A DNA stretch of 64,000 nucleotides from Chitinophagales bacterium (lineage in GTDB: Bacteria > Bacteroidota > Bacteroidia > Chitinophagales > Saprospiraceae). Made by a program: the position numbers and the translations under genes. The DNA lies in the NCBI GenBank assembly GCA_017303875.1, contig JAFLBP010000001.1, positions 186,001 through 250,000 on the forward strand. Direction: 5' to 3'. Positions 8,790-16,369 of the stretch are shown here, piece by piece. The notes beneath the pieces were generated by a model. The model had not been told where the DNA came from, did no database searches, and saw only the letters and a list, made by a program, of their open reading frames with translations. Numbering within the stretch: position 1 is the stretch's first letter; every line of letters starts with the position of its first letter.

Positions 8790-9809
8790 ATGTCCTTACG
8801 CCGATTACCCGCTGAATGGGAAACCCAGAGCGCCGTCCAACTCACACTACCCCACCCCGGAACCGACTGGGCCGATGTACTCGAACAGGTAATCCCCTGC
8901 TTCGTCAATATCGCAGCAGCTGTTTCCCGCTTCGAAAAGGTACTGCTCGTTTGCCACGACATTGAAGCCTGGAAACCATATTTCGCCCAGCTCCCCCAGG
9001 CCCAACTCCGCTTTGTGGAATGCCCCAGCAACGATACCTGGGCCAGAGACCACGGCGGTATTACGGTTTTTGAAAACGGACAAGCCATCATCCTTGATTT
9101 TGTGTTTAACGGCTGGGGCTTGAAATTCCCCGCCTTTCTCGACAACCAAATCACCTCACGCCTATATAATAAAGGTGTATTCCACGCCAAGCTCCAGCCA
9201 GGCGGTTTGGCCCTGGAAGGCGGCGGCCTGGAAAGCGACGGTCAGGGCACCCTGCTCACCACCGCCGAATGCCTGCTCTCCCCCAACCGAAACCCACACC
9301 TTAACCGCGAAAGCACCGAAGCCGCCCTCAAAGCACTGTTCGGCCTCCAACGTGTGCTCTGGCTCAACCACGGTTACTTAGCTGGCGATGATACCGACTC
9401 ACATATCGATACGCTCGCCCGATTCACCGATCCCGACACTATTGCTTATGTGCATTGCCCCGACCCCGCCGATGAACACTTCGAGGCACTTGCCAAAATG
9501 GAGGCCGAACTCCAGGCATTTCGTAAAGCCGATGGCACGCCTTACCGCCTGTTCCGTCTGCCCTGGCCCGACGCCTGTTATGATACCGAAGGACATCGCC
9601 TGCCCGCCACCTATGCCAATTTCCTGATTATAAACAAGGCCGTATTAGTGCCACTCTATGAAGTGCCACAAGATGAGCCGGCACTTCATGTTTTCCGCGA
9701 ACTTTTCCCACACCATGAAGTTATAGGAATAAACTGCCGCCCGCTTATCCTGCAACATGGCTCCCTGCACTGCGTAACCATGCAGTACCCGGAAACGGTG
9801 GTAATCTGA
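8790..9809 (+). CDS. aguA: Agmatine deiminase family protein (guanidino-group hydrolase)
   Basis: A 339-residue enzyme that converts agmatine to N-carbamoylputrescine plus ammonia, the first step of the route to putrescine. Family marks: LPAEWETQSAVQLTLPHP at the N-terminus, NDTWARDHGGI (substrate-binding Asp), LALEGGGLESDGQGTLLTT, HGYLAGDDTDSHIDTLARF (catalytic His), and a C-terminal LQHGSLHCVTMQ with the nucleophilic Cys. An upstream in-frame ATG at 8700 would add 30 residues that do not resemble the family and would lie before the -7 box, so 8790 was chosen. The next gene encodes the second enzyme of the pathway, which supports the assignment over a peptidyl-arginine deiminase. Confidence 0.92.
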   Translation: MSLRRLPAEWETQSAVQLTLPHPGTDWADVLEQVIPCFVNIAAAVSRFEKVLLVCHDIEAWKPYFAQLPQAQLRFVECPSNDTWARDHGGITVFENGQAIILDFVFNGWGLKFPAFLDNQITSRLYNKGVFHAKLQPGGLALEGGGLESDGQGTLLTTAECLLSPNRNPHLNRESTEAALKALFGLQRVLWLNHGYLAGDDTDSHIDTLARFTDPDTIAYVHCPDPADEHFEALAKMEAELQAFRKADGTPYRLFRLPWPDACYDTEGHRLPATYANFLIINKAVLVPLYEVPQDEPALHVFRELFPHHEVIGINCRPLILQHGSLHCVTMQYPETVVI

Positions 9810-9939
9810 GTGTTTTAGTGTTTTGGTGTTTTAGTGTTTAAGTAATTGATTATTAAAATACTAAACCTCTAAAAATACCAAAACACCAAAACACTAAAAC
9901 ACAAAAACACTAAACCTCTAAAACACTTAAAAAAAGCGC
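9810..9939. repeat. Intergenic word-repeat inverted array (GTGTTTTA/GTGTTTTG words)
   Basis: The left side begins on the base after the stop codon: GTGTTTTA, GTGTTTTG, GTGTTTTA, GTGTTTAA. The right side holds complementary words (AACACCAAAACACTAAAACAC and variants). A perfect 20-bp pairing links 9810-9829 with 9883-9902; more copies of TAAACCTCTAAAACAC follow, up to 11 nt before the aguB ATG. The entire gap consists of these words. Confidence 0.85.
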
Positions 9940-10821
9940 ATGAAACTGAAAGTCGGACTCGTTCAGCAAGCCTGTTCGGAAGATAAACAAGCCAATATTC
10001 AAAAATCCATTGAAGGAATTGCCGCTTGCGCAGCGCAAGGCGCACAGCTCGTTGTTTTACAGGAGCTGCATACAGGAATCTATTTCTGCCAGGCAGAGGA
10101 TACTGAAAAATTCAACATGGCCGAGCCTATTCCCGGCCCTGATACGGAGGTGTTTTCTGAAGCGGCCCGAAAATATGGTGTCGTGCTGGTAAGCTCCCTG
10201 TTTGAAAAGCGGGCGCCGGGCCTGTACCACAATACCGCCGTTGTGTTTGAAAAAGACGGCAGCATTGCCGGGAAATACCGCAAAATGCATATTCCCGACG
10301 ACCCGGCTTACTATGAAAAATTCTATTTCACGCCCGGCGACCTGGGTTTTAAGCCCATTCAAACCTCCGTCGGTAAACTCGGCGTACTCGTCTGCTGGGA
10401 CCAATGGTACCCCGAAGCGGCACGACTTATGGCCTTAGCCGGCGCGGAGCTGCTCATTTACCCCACAGCTATTGGCTGGGAAAGCACCGACCCGCGTGAA
10501 GAAAAAGAACGCCAACACGGCGCCTGGTACACCATTCAGCGCGGCCATGCCGTGGCCAACGGCCTGCCGGTAATCACGGTGAACCGCGTCGGACATGAAA
10601 AAGACTGGACCGACGTCACCGGCGGAATTCAGTTCTGGGGACAAAGTTTTGTTGCAGGCCCACAGGGCGAAGTATTGCACCTCGGCTCCATTGACCAGGA
10701 AGAAAACATTGTTGTTGAAATTGACAAAGCCCGCACCGAAGCCGTCCGGCGGATATGGCCCTTCTTCCGCGATCGCCGAATTGATTTTTATCAGGGTCTG
10801 ACGGAAAGATATCTTGATTGA
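9940..10821 (+). CDS. aguB: N-carbamoylputrescine amidase (nitrilase superfamily)
   Basis: A 293-residue carbon-nitrogen hydrolase that splits N-carbamoylputrescine to putrescine, CO2 and ammonia. The catalytic triad is visible: Glu in VVLQELHTGIYF, Lys in KYRKMHIPDDP, and Cys in GVLVCWDQWYPEAARLMAL. The segments HIPDDPAYYEKFYFTPGD and PTAIGWES are typical of the AguB branch. It follows agmatine deiminase on the same strand, and together they make putrescine from agmatine. A 130-bp word-repeat array separates the two genes, so they may not share one uninterrupted message. Confidence 0.95.
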   Translation: MKLKVGLVQQACSEDKQANIQKSIEGIAACAAQGAQLVVLQELHTGIYFCQAEDTEKFNMAEPIPGPDTEVFSEAARKYGVVLVSSLFEKRAPGLYHNTAVVFEKDGSIAGKYRKMHIPDDPAYYEKFYFTPGDLGFKPIQTSVGKLGVLVCWDQWYPEAARLMALAGAELLIYPTAIGWESTDPREEKERQHGAWYTIQRGHAVANGLPVITVNRVGHEKDWTDVTGGIQFWGQSFVAGPQGEVLHLGSIDQEENIVVEIDKARTEAVRRIWPFFRDRRIDFYQGLTERYLD

Positions 10822-10915
10822 CTTTTTTAAGTGTTTTAGTGTTTAAGAATTTAGGTATTTTAGAACTAAAACACTAAAATGCCAAAACACTTAAACACCA
10901 AAAAAACTACATTCC
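10822..10915. repeat. Intergenic word-repeat array (GTGTTTTA words), imperfect hairpin
   Basis: Same vocabulary as the gap upstream of aguB but more degenerate. TTTTAGTGTTT (10834-10844) pairs perfectly with AAACACTAAAA (10869-10879), and GTGTTTAAG (10839-10847) can alternatively pair with CTTAAACAC (10890-10898). It fills the gap from the aguB stop to the next ATG, so aguB has word arrays on both sides. Confidence 0.75.
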
Positions 10916-12544
10916 ATGCTTAATCTTGAACAGGAAAAAAACGCAGATGCGCTGCAACTTTTGGTAGCCAATCTCAATCGCCGATTTGAACAAATACAAG
11001 TCGGCGGCGGACAAAAAAGAATTGAAAAGCTCCATAAAGAGGGCAAAATGACGGCCCGCGAGCGCATCGACTATCTGCTCGATGCCGGAAAGCCACGTAT
11101 TGAAATCGGTGCATTTGCCGCTTATGAAATGTATGCGGAACATGGCGGTTGTCCGGCCGGCGGCGTAGTGGTAGTGATCGGTTATGTTCGGGGCCGGCAA
11201 TGTATTGTGGTAGCCAACGACGCAACGGTGAAGGCTGGCGCCTGGTTTCCCATTACAGGAAAAAAGAACCTCCGCGCCCAGGAAATTGCCATGGAAAACC
11301 GGCTGCCGATTATTTATTTGGTTGACAGCGCTGGCGTATACCTGCCCATGCAGGATGAAATTTTCCCGGATAAAGAGCATTTTGGGCGTATTTTCCGCAA
11401 TAATGCCCGTCTTTCCTCTGCTGGCATTCCACAAATTGCCGCCATCATGGGTAGTTGTGTAGCTGGTGGCGCCTATTTGCCCATTATGTCGGATGAGGCA
11501 CTGATTGTGGAAAAAACCGGTTCGGTATTTCTCGCCGGGCCTTACCTCGTCAAAGCTGCCATCGGCGAAGATGCCGACAAGGAGACCCTCGGCGGCGCTG
11601 CAACCCACTCGGAAATTTCGGGGGTAACGGACTATAAAATGCCCGATGATAAAACCTGCCTGGATACCATTAAAAAATTGGTAGATAAATTCGGGCGATT
11701 TGAAAACGCGGGCTTTGATCGCGCCGCGCCGCGCCCGGCATTCGGTCAGGCAGAGGACCTTTTCCGCATTTTGCCTGAAAACTCCTCAAAACCTTATGAT
11801 TCTGTTGAAATTCTGAAACGCCTCGTAGATGAAGGCGAACTTACCCAATACAAAGAGCATTACGGCAAAACCATTATTTGTGCCTACGCACGCATCGACG
11901 GCTGGGCCGTGGGCATTGTGGCCAATAACCGCCAAGTGGTGAAAAGTGCCAAAGGCGAAATTCAATTTGGCGGCGTTATCTATTCCGATTCTGCCGATAA
12001 GGCCACGCGTTTTATTTTAAACTGCAATCAGAAGAAAATTCCGCTGGTGTTTTTGCACGATGTGACCGGCTTTATGGTCGGTACCCGCTCGGAGCATGGT
12101 GGTATTATTAAGGACGGCGCAAAAATGGTGAATGCGGTGGCCAATTCGACGGTACCTAAATTTACCATTATCATTGGCAATTCCTATGGGGCGGGCAACT
12201 ACGCCATGTGCGGCAAAGCCTACGATCCGCGCCTGATTGCGGCCTGGCCTACAGCAAAAATTGCAGTAATGGGCGGTGAACAGGCTGCTAAAGTGCTGAC
12301 GCAAATTCAGGTACAAACCCTCAAGGACAAAGGCGAAGCGCCCGATCCGGCTCAGGAAAAAGCGCTGTTTGAAAAAACCAAAAGTCGCTACGAAACCCAA
12401 ACTTCGCCCTACTACGCTGCGGCACGCCTTTGGGTGGATGCCATTATTGATCCGCGTCAGACCCGCAGCTGGATCAGCATGGGTATAGAGGCGGCAAATA
12501 ATGCACCGGTAGAAAAATTTAACCCCGGAGTGATTCAAGTGTAA
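10916..12544 (+). CDS. Acyl-CoA carboxylase beta subunit (carboxyltransferase), methylcrotonoyl-CoA carboxylase-like
   Basis: A 542-residue carboxyltransferase subunit of a biotin-dependent acyl-CoA carboxylase; it transfers CO2 from carboxybiotin to the acyl-CoA. Both crotonase-like halves are present: the N-terminal half with GKMTARERIDYLLD and PITGKKNLRAQEIAMENRLPIIYLVDSAG, and the C-terminal half with GGVIYSDSADKATRFILNCNQ, HDVTGFMVG and GNSYGAGNYAMCGKAYDPR. The KNLRAQEIA and YLVDSAGVYLPMQ segments match methylcrotonoyl-CoA carboxylase (leucine breakdown) better than propionyl-CoA carboxylase. The biotin carboxylase/carrier alpha subunit is not in this window. Confidence 0.9.
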   Translation: MLNLEQEKNADALQLLVANLNRRFEQIQVGGGQKRIEKLHKEGKMTARERIDYLLDAGKPRIEIGAFAAYEMYAEHGGCPAGGVVVVIGYVRGRQCIVVANDATVKAGAWFPITGKKNLRAQEIAMENRLPIIYLVDSAGVYLPMQDEIFPDKEHFGRIFRNNARLSSAGIPQIAAIMGSCVAGGAYLPIMSDEALIVEKTGSVFLAGPYLVKAAIGEDADKETLGGAATHSEISGVTDYKMPDDKTCLDTIKKLVDKFGRFENAGFDRAAPRPAFGQAEDLFRILPENSSKPYDSVEILKRLVDEGELTQYKEHYGKTIICAYARIDGWAVGIVANNRQVVKSAKGEIQFGGVIYSDSADKATRFILNCNQKKIPLVFLHDVTGFMVGTRSEHGGIIKDGAKMVNAVANSTVPKFTIIIGNSYGAGNYAMCGKAYDPRLIAAWPTAKIAVMGGEQAAKVLTQIQVQTLKDKGEAPDPAQEKALFEKTKSRYETQTSPYYAAARLWVDAIIDPRQTRSWISMGIEAANNAPVEKFNPGVIQV

Positions 12545-12553
12545 GGGTTTTGC

Positions 12554-12561
12554 GACCTTTG
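12554..12561 (+). promoter_or_regulatory. Probable -7 box (GACCTTTG) of ettA
   Basis: GACCTTTG followed by CGGCC resembles the TAnnTTTG-CGGC pattern seen before fabD (37501) and tsaD (14938), with G in place of the first T. It lies 36 nt before the ettA ATG. Confidence 0.35.
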
Positions 12562-12596
12562 CGGCCAAATCTTCAAATCCTTATAATCAAGGTCCT

Positions 12597-14267
12597 ATGT
12601 CGGAAAAGATAATTTTCTCCATGTCGGGGGTCAATAAAACCTTCCCCCCAAACAAACAGGTGCTGAAAAACATCTGGCTTTCTTTTTTCTACGGTGCAAA
12701 AATCGGTGTACTCGGTCTGAACGGCTCCGGTAAATCTACCCTGCTGAAAATTATTGCCGGCCTCGACCAGAACTACGAAGGTAAAATCGAGTTTGAAAAG
12801 CAATATAAAATCGGGTATCTCGCGCAGGAGCCTGAACTCGACGACACAAAAACCGTACGCCAGATCGTAGAAGAAGGCGTGCAACATATCGTTGACCTGC
12901 TTCAGGAAAATGAAGACATCGGTACGAAACTCGGCGAAGTGACCGACGACGAGGAGATGATGCGCCTCATTGACCGCCAGGGCGAAGTGCTGGAACAAAT
13001 TGAACACCTCAACGGCTGGGAACTCGACCACCGTATCGGCCTTTTCACAGAAGCCCTGCGTTGCCCGGAAGACGATCGCGCCATCAAAGTGTGCTCCGGT
13101 GGTGAACGCCGCCGGGTAGCACTTGCCCGCCTGCTGCTCAGCCAGCCCGATATCCTCCTGCTCGACGAACCGACCAACCACCTTGATGCGGAATCGGTGG
13201 CCTGGCTCGAACAATACCTCCAAAGCTTCCCCGGCACCGTCATCGCCGTAACGCACGACCGCTACTTCCTCGACAATGTAGCCGGCTGGATCCTTGAGCT
13301 CGATCGCGGTGAAGGTATTCCCTGGCAGGGCAACTACTCCTCCTGGCTCGATCAGAAGGCCAAACGCTTGGCCCAGGAAGAACGCAGCGAAGAAAAACGC
13401 CGCAAAACACTGGAGCGCGAGCTGGAATGGGTGCGTATGTCGCCCAAAGCTCGCCAGAGCAAAGGTAAAGCGCGTTTGAGTGCCTATGAAAAAATGGCCG
13501 GCGAAGAGGCCCGCGAAAAAGAACAAAAACTCGAACTCTGGATTCCGAATGGTCCGCGCCTCGGCGATAATGTGATTGACGTACAGAACGTCAGTAAATC
13601 CTTTGGTGATCGCGTGCTGTTTGAGAACCTCAACTTCTCCATACCCAAAAACGCGGTGGTTGGCATTATTGGCCCCAATGGCGTGGGTAAATCTACCCTG
13701 TTCAAAATTATGACCGGCCGCGAAACACCCGACAGCGGCGAGGTAGTAATTGGCGATACAGTAAAAATGAGCTATGTGGACCAAAGCCACTCGGCCCTGC
13801 TCCCGGAAAAAACGATCTATGAAATTGTTTCGGAAGGCAACGACCTCATTCAGGTAGGCAATGCCAGCGTTAATGCACGCGCTTATATTTCGCGTTTCAA
13901 TTTCGCCGGCTCCGATCAGCAGAAAAAGCTCGGCGTTTGCTCCGGTGGAGAACGCAACCGCGTGCACTTAGCCATGACGCTCAAAGACGGCGGTAACGTA
14001 CTCCTGCTTGACGAACCGACGAACGACATTGACGTGAACACCCTGCGTGCACTTGAAGATGCACTCGAAGATTTTGCAGGTTGCGCACTCATCATCAGCC
14101 ACGATCGCTGGTTTATCGACCGTCTGGCTACGCATATCCTGTCCTTTGAGGACGATGCCCAGGTGGTGTTCTTTGAAGGTAACTTTACGGATTACGAAGA
14201 AGCCAAACGCGCGAAAGTCGGCGATGTCGCACCACACCGCCCCCGCGTAAAACACATTTTAGGGTAA
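12597..14267 (+). CDS. ettA: Energy-dependent translational throttle protein EttA (ABC-F ATPase)
   Basis: A 556-residue ABC-F protein with two ATPase domains and no membrane segment; such proteins bind the ribosomal E site and tune early elongation with the energy state. Walker A motifs are GLNGSGKST and GPNGVGKST, signatures are CSGGERRRVALARLL and CSGGERNRVHLAMTL, and Walker B/switch motifs are DILLLDEPTNHLDAESV and VLLLDEPTNDIDV. The P-site-tRNA-interaction linker lies between the domains and contains EERSEEKRRKTLERELEWVRMSPKARQSKGKARLSAYEKM-type sequence, which identifies the EttA branch. Its stop codon lies within the left arm of the 38-bp inverted repeat. Confidence 0.96.
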   Translation: MSEKIIFSMSGVNKTFPPNKQVLKNIWLSFFYGAKIGVLGLNGSGKSTLLKIIAGLDQNYEGKIEFEKQYKIGYLAQEPELDDTKTVRQIVEEGVQHIVDLLQENEDIGTKLGEVTDDEEMMRLIDRQGEVLEQIEHLNGWELDHRIGLFTEALRCPEDDRAIKVCSGGERRRVALARLLLSQPDILLLDEPTNHLDAESVAWLEQYLQSFPGTVIAVTHDRYFLDNVAGWILELDRGEGIPWQGNYSSWLDQKAKRLAQEERSEEKRRKTLERELEWVRMSPKARQSKGKARLSAYEKMAGEEAREKEQKLELWIPNGPRLGDNVIDVQNVSKSFGDRVLFENLNFSIPKNAVVGIIGPNGVGKSTLFKIMTGRETPDSGEVVIGDTVKMSYVDQSHSALLPEKTIYEIVSEGNDLIQVGNASVNARAYISRFNFAGSDQQKKLGVCSGGERNRVHLAMTLKDGGNVLLLDEPTNDIDVNTLRALEDALEDFAGCALIISHDRWFIDRLATHILSFEDDAQVVFFEGNFTDYEEAKRAKVGDVAPHRPRVKHILG

Positions 14268-14403
14268 TGATGAATTTTAACGATGAACGATGAACGATGA
14301 ACGATGAACTATAAATGATGAACTATAAATTGATTGCTTGTATGGTTAAAAAGCAATCAAAAATCCGTTCATCGTTCATCGTTCATCGTTAAAATTCATC
14401 ATT
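14266..14403. repeat. Perfect 38-bp inverted repeat joining two convergent stop codons (bidirectional terminator-like)
   Basis: Arms at 14266-14303 and 14366-14403 are perfect reverse complements over 38 bp. The left arm starts inside the ettA stop codon (14265-14267) and repeats the word CGATGAA; the right arm holds CGTTCATC words and ends inside the bactofilin stop codon (14402-14404, minus strand). A second nested hairpin, TTGATTGCTT (14330-14339) with AAGCAATCAA (14351-14360), fills the loop. Position suggests transcript-end formation in both directions. Confidence 0.92.
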
Positions 14404-14809
14404 ACTTAACCGCGCTTTCTCCGATTTTGCAGGAGCCGTTGTAGCGGGCGCCTTCGTCGACGATCATGGTTTTGGCGGAGATATTGCCTTCAATGACAGC
14501 GGTGTCCATCAGGTGGAGCGCTTCTTTGACGTGGATGTCGCCTTTGATTTTGCCTTTGATAGCGGCGTCGCGGGCGTGGATATTACCCTGTACGTAGCTG
14601 CCGTCGCCCATGACGAGGCGTTTGTCAACTTTTACTTCGCCGTGGATAGCGCCATCGAGGCGGACGTTTTCCGTGCAGGAAAACTTGCCTTCAATAAGGG
14701 TACCTTTTGCGATGACGGTGGTTACGGCGCCTTCCTTGTCGTTGGTGCTCAGACTGCCGGCAGGTGAACCGGGCTTTTTGTCTTTGCTGCTGCTTGCAAA
14801 CATGCTCAT
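14402..14809 (-). CDS. Bactofilin (polymer-forming cytoskeletal protein)
   Basis: A 135-residue bactofilin. After a Ser/Lys/Pro-rich disordered N-terminus (1-30) comes a right-handed beta-helix core made of short repeats with a hydrophobic period: TVIAKGTLIEGKFSC, ENVRLDGAIHGEV, VMGDGSYVQGNIHA, AAIKGKIKGDIHV, AVIEGNISAKTMIV. These polymerise without nucleotide into filaments that scaffold cell-shape or envelope functions. Length is normal for a single-domain bactofilin. It converges with ettA, and the 38-bp inverted repeat fills the gap. An upstream hairpin lies at 14850-14885. Confidence 0.93.
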   Translation of the reverse strand: MSMFASSSKDKKPGSPAGSLSTNDKEGAVTTVIAKGTLIEGKFSCTENVRLDGAIHGEVKVDKRLVMGDGSYVQGNIHARDAAIKGKIKGDIHVKEALHLMDTAVIEGNISAKTMIVDEGARYNGSCKIGESAVK

Positions 14810-14849
14810 ACTGTAATACTGAATTCAGGTGATGATGGTTAATGGTTTG

Positions 14850-14885
14850 TTTTCTCATAGTCGCTCCTTGCGACGTATGAGAAAA
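14850..14885. promoter_or_regulatory. Near-perfect hairpin upstream of bactofilin
   Basis: TTTTCTCATAGTCGC (14850-14864) pairs with GCGACGTATGAGAAAA (14870-14885) with one bulged base and a 5-nt loop. It lies 40 nt upstream of the bactofilin ATG and has no following T-run on either strand, so a leader structure or protein-binding site fits better than a terminator. The rest of 14810-14997 holds nothing else clear except a -7 box at 14938. Confidence 0.6.
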
Positions 14886-14937
14886 AGTAATAATCGTGCC
14901 AAATTGTGCGGCAGTCCGGAAGATCGCCCAAAAGTCG

Positions 14938-14945
14938 TATTTTTG
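14938..14945 (+). promoter_or_regulatory. -7 box TATTTTTG (then CCGC) upstream of tsaD
   Basis: An exact TAnnTTTG box followed by CCGC, as at other promoters in this window. If active, the tsaD message would start near 14952 with a leader of about 330 nt made mostly of the triple direct repeat. No convincing -33 element was found. Confidence 0.4.
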
Positions 14946-14997
14946 CCGCTGAATTTTGGCAACAGATTCAAAAATTATTTAATAAGTTGAATAGGTA

Positions 14998-15280
14998 GCC
15001 ACGAATGCACGAATGGCGCTGTACTTGGCCACTCACTAAAACACCCAAACACTCATCGTTCATCGTCCATCGTTACAAAAAGTTGCCACGAATGCACGAA
15101 TGGCGCTGCACTTGGCCACCCACCAAAACCCTAAAACACCCAAACACTCATCGTTCATCGTCCATCGTTACAAAAAGTTGCCACGAATGCACGAATGGCG
15201 CTGCACTTGGCCACCCACCAAAACCCTAAAACACCCAAACACCCAAACACTCATCGTTCATCATTCATCGTTCATCGTTT
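14998..15280. repeat. Three tandem direct repeats (87, 95 and about 101 bp) made of intergenic words
   Basis: Units start at 14998, 15085 and 15180, each opening with GCCACGAATGCACGAATGGC, continuing with a GCACTTGGCCACCCACC-like part, then AAAACACCCAAACAC and CATCGTTCATCGTCCATCG words. Unit 1 lacks a short AAAACCCT piece and unit 3 has one extra CCCAAACA word. The repeat ends inside the TTG start codon of tsaD. The words are the same as in the inverted arrays elsewhere. Small frames through the repeat are not genes. Confidence 0.9.
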
Positions 15281-16265
15281 GACAACCCTGCTCGCCATTG
15301 AGTCCTCCTGCGACGATACCGCTGCCGCCGTCATCCGCGACGGGGAGGTACTGTCGAATTGTGTGGCCGGACAAGCCGTACACGAACAATACGGCGGTGT
15401 GGTGCCGGAGGTGGCCTCCCGCGCACACCAGATCAATATTGTGCCGGTGGTGGATCAGGCCATGCGCATGGCGGGCGTAACGAAGGCTGAACTCGATGCC
15501 GTTGCCTTTACCCGCGGCCCGGGCTTGATGGGTTCGCTGATCGTGGGAGTTTCCTTTGCCAAGGCGCTGGCGCTGAGTCTTGATATTCCGCTGCTGGAGG
15601 TGAACCACTTGCAGGCGCATGTGCTGGCGCATTTTGCGGAGCAGCGCAAACCCGAGTTTCCCTACCTCTGCCTGACGGTTAGTGGCGGACATACGCAAAT
15701 CATGCTGGTGCGGCATTTTGACGACATGGAAATTTTGGGCGCTACGCTGGATGACGCGGCCGGGGAGGCGTTTGACAAATCGGGCAAACTGTTGGGATTA
15801 GGTTATCCCGCCGGGCCGATTATTGACAAATTAGCCCGCGAGGGGCAGGCGCGTTTTACCTTTCCCGAACCTTCCATTGAAGGATTTAATTACAGCTTTA
15901 GCGGACTCAAAACTGCGATTCTTTACTTTTTACAACGCGAAACCAAGGCCAATCCCGATTTTATCGCGCAAAACCTGCCGGATATTTGCGCCTCCATTCA
16001 ACACACCATTATTCATATTCTGTTGAATAAACTAAAGCGGGCGGCCCGTAAAACCGGCATCAAACATGTGGCGCTGGCCGGCGGCGTGAGCGCCAACTCC
16101 GGCCTGCGCGCAGCATTTACGGCCCTCGGCGAAAAAGAAGGCTGGACGACCTATATCCCCGCGTTTGAATATTGCACCGATAATGCCGGCATGATCGGCA
16201 TCACCGGGTATTATCAGTTTTTGGCGGGGAAGTTTAGTACGCAGGATGTAGCGCCTGTTATGTGA
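15279..16265 (+). CDS. tsaD: tRNA N6-adenosine threonylcarbamoyltransferase TsaD
   Basis: A 328-residue TsaD/Kae1 protein; with TsaB and TsaE it transfers threonylcarbamoyl from TC-AMP to A37 of ANN-decoding tRNAs. Hallmarks: LAIESSCDDTAAAV at the N-terminus, VVPEVASRAHQINI (metal-binding His), NHLQAHVLAHF (second His pair), LTVSGGHTQ, FSGLKTAI, LAGGVSANSGLR and FEYCTDNAGMIG (metal Asp). The usual family start is 4-6 residues before LAIESS, which matches the TTG at 15279; longer in-frame extensions would be translated repeat. No ATG is available there, so the start lies at the edge of the repeat. Confidence 0.95.
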   Translation: MTTLLAIESSCDDTAAAVIRDGEVLSNCVAGQAVHEQYGGVVPEVASRAHQINIVPVVDQAMRMAGVTKAELDAVAFTRGPGLMGSLIVGVSFAKALALSLDIPLLEVNHLQAHVLAHFAEQRKPEFPYLCLTVSGGHTQIMLVRHFDDMEILGATLDDAAGEAFDKSGKLLGLGYPAGPIIDKLAREGQARFTFPEPSIEGFNYSFSGLKTAILYFLQRETKANPDFIAQNLPDICASIQHTIIHILLNKLKRAARKTGIKHVALAGGVSANSGLRAAFTALGEKEGWTTYIPAFEYCTDNAGMIGITGYYQFLAGKFSTQDVAPVM

Positions 16266-16369
16266 TGTATGTGGTAAAGAGGTCCAGACATACTTTTCAC
16301 TTCACCTAATGATCCACCTCATTGCATAGCGCATGCACGCCATTTACCTTAGTACCCAAAAACTGGCGT

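Noticed and set aside
12573..13967. Long open frame antisense to ettA
   Set aside because: It mirrors ettA, which has all ABC-F motifs; the antisense translation has no recognisable domain.
12597..14267. ABC transporter ATPase
   Set aside because: Two ATPase domains fused without membrane partner, with the EttA linker, identify an ABC-F translation factor.
14998..15280. Possible CRISPR array
   Set aside because: The copies are contiguous 87-101-bp repeats without unique spacers, and no cas gene is near.
15005..15282. Small open frames (for example with repeated MHEWRCTWP and KTLKHPN stretches) through the triple repeat
   Set aside because: They are translations of tandem repeat DNA in several frames, have no start signals and lack family likeness. 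The repeat itself explains them.
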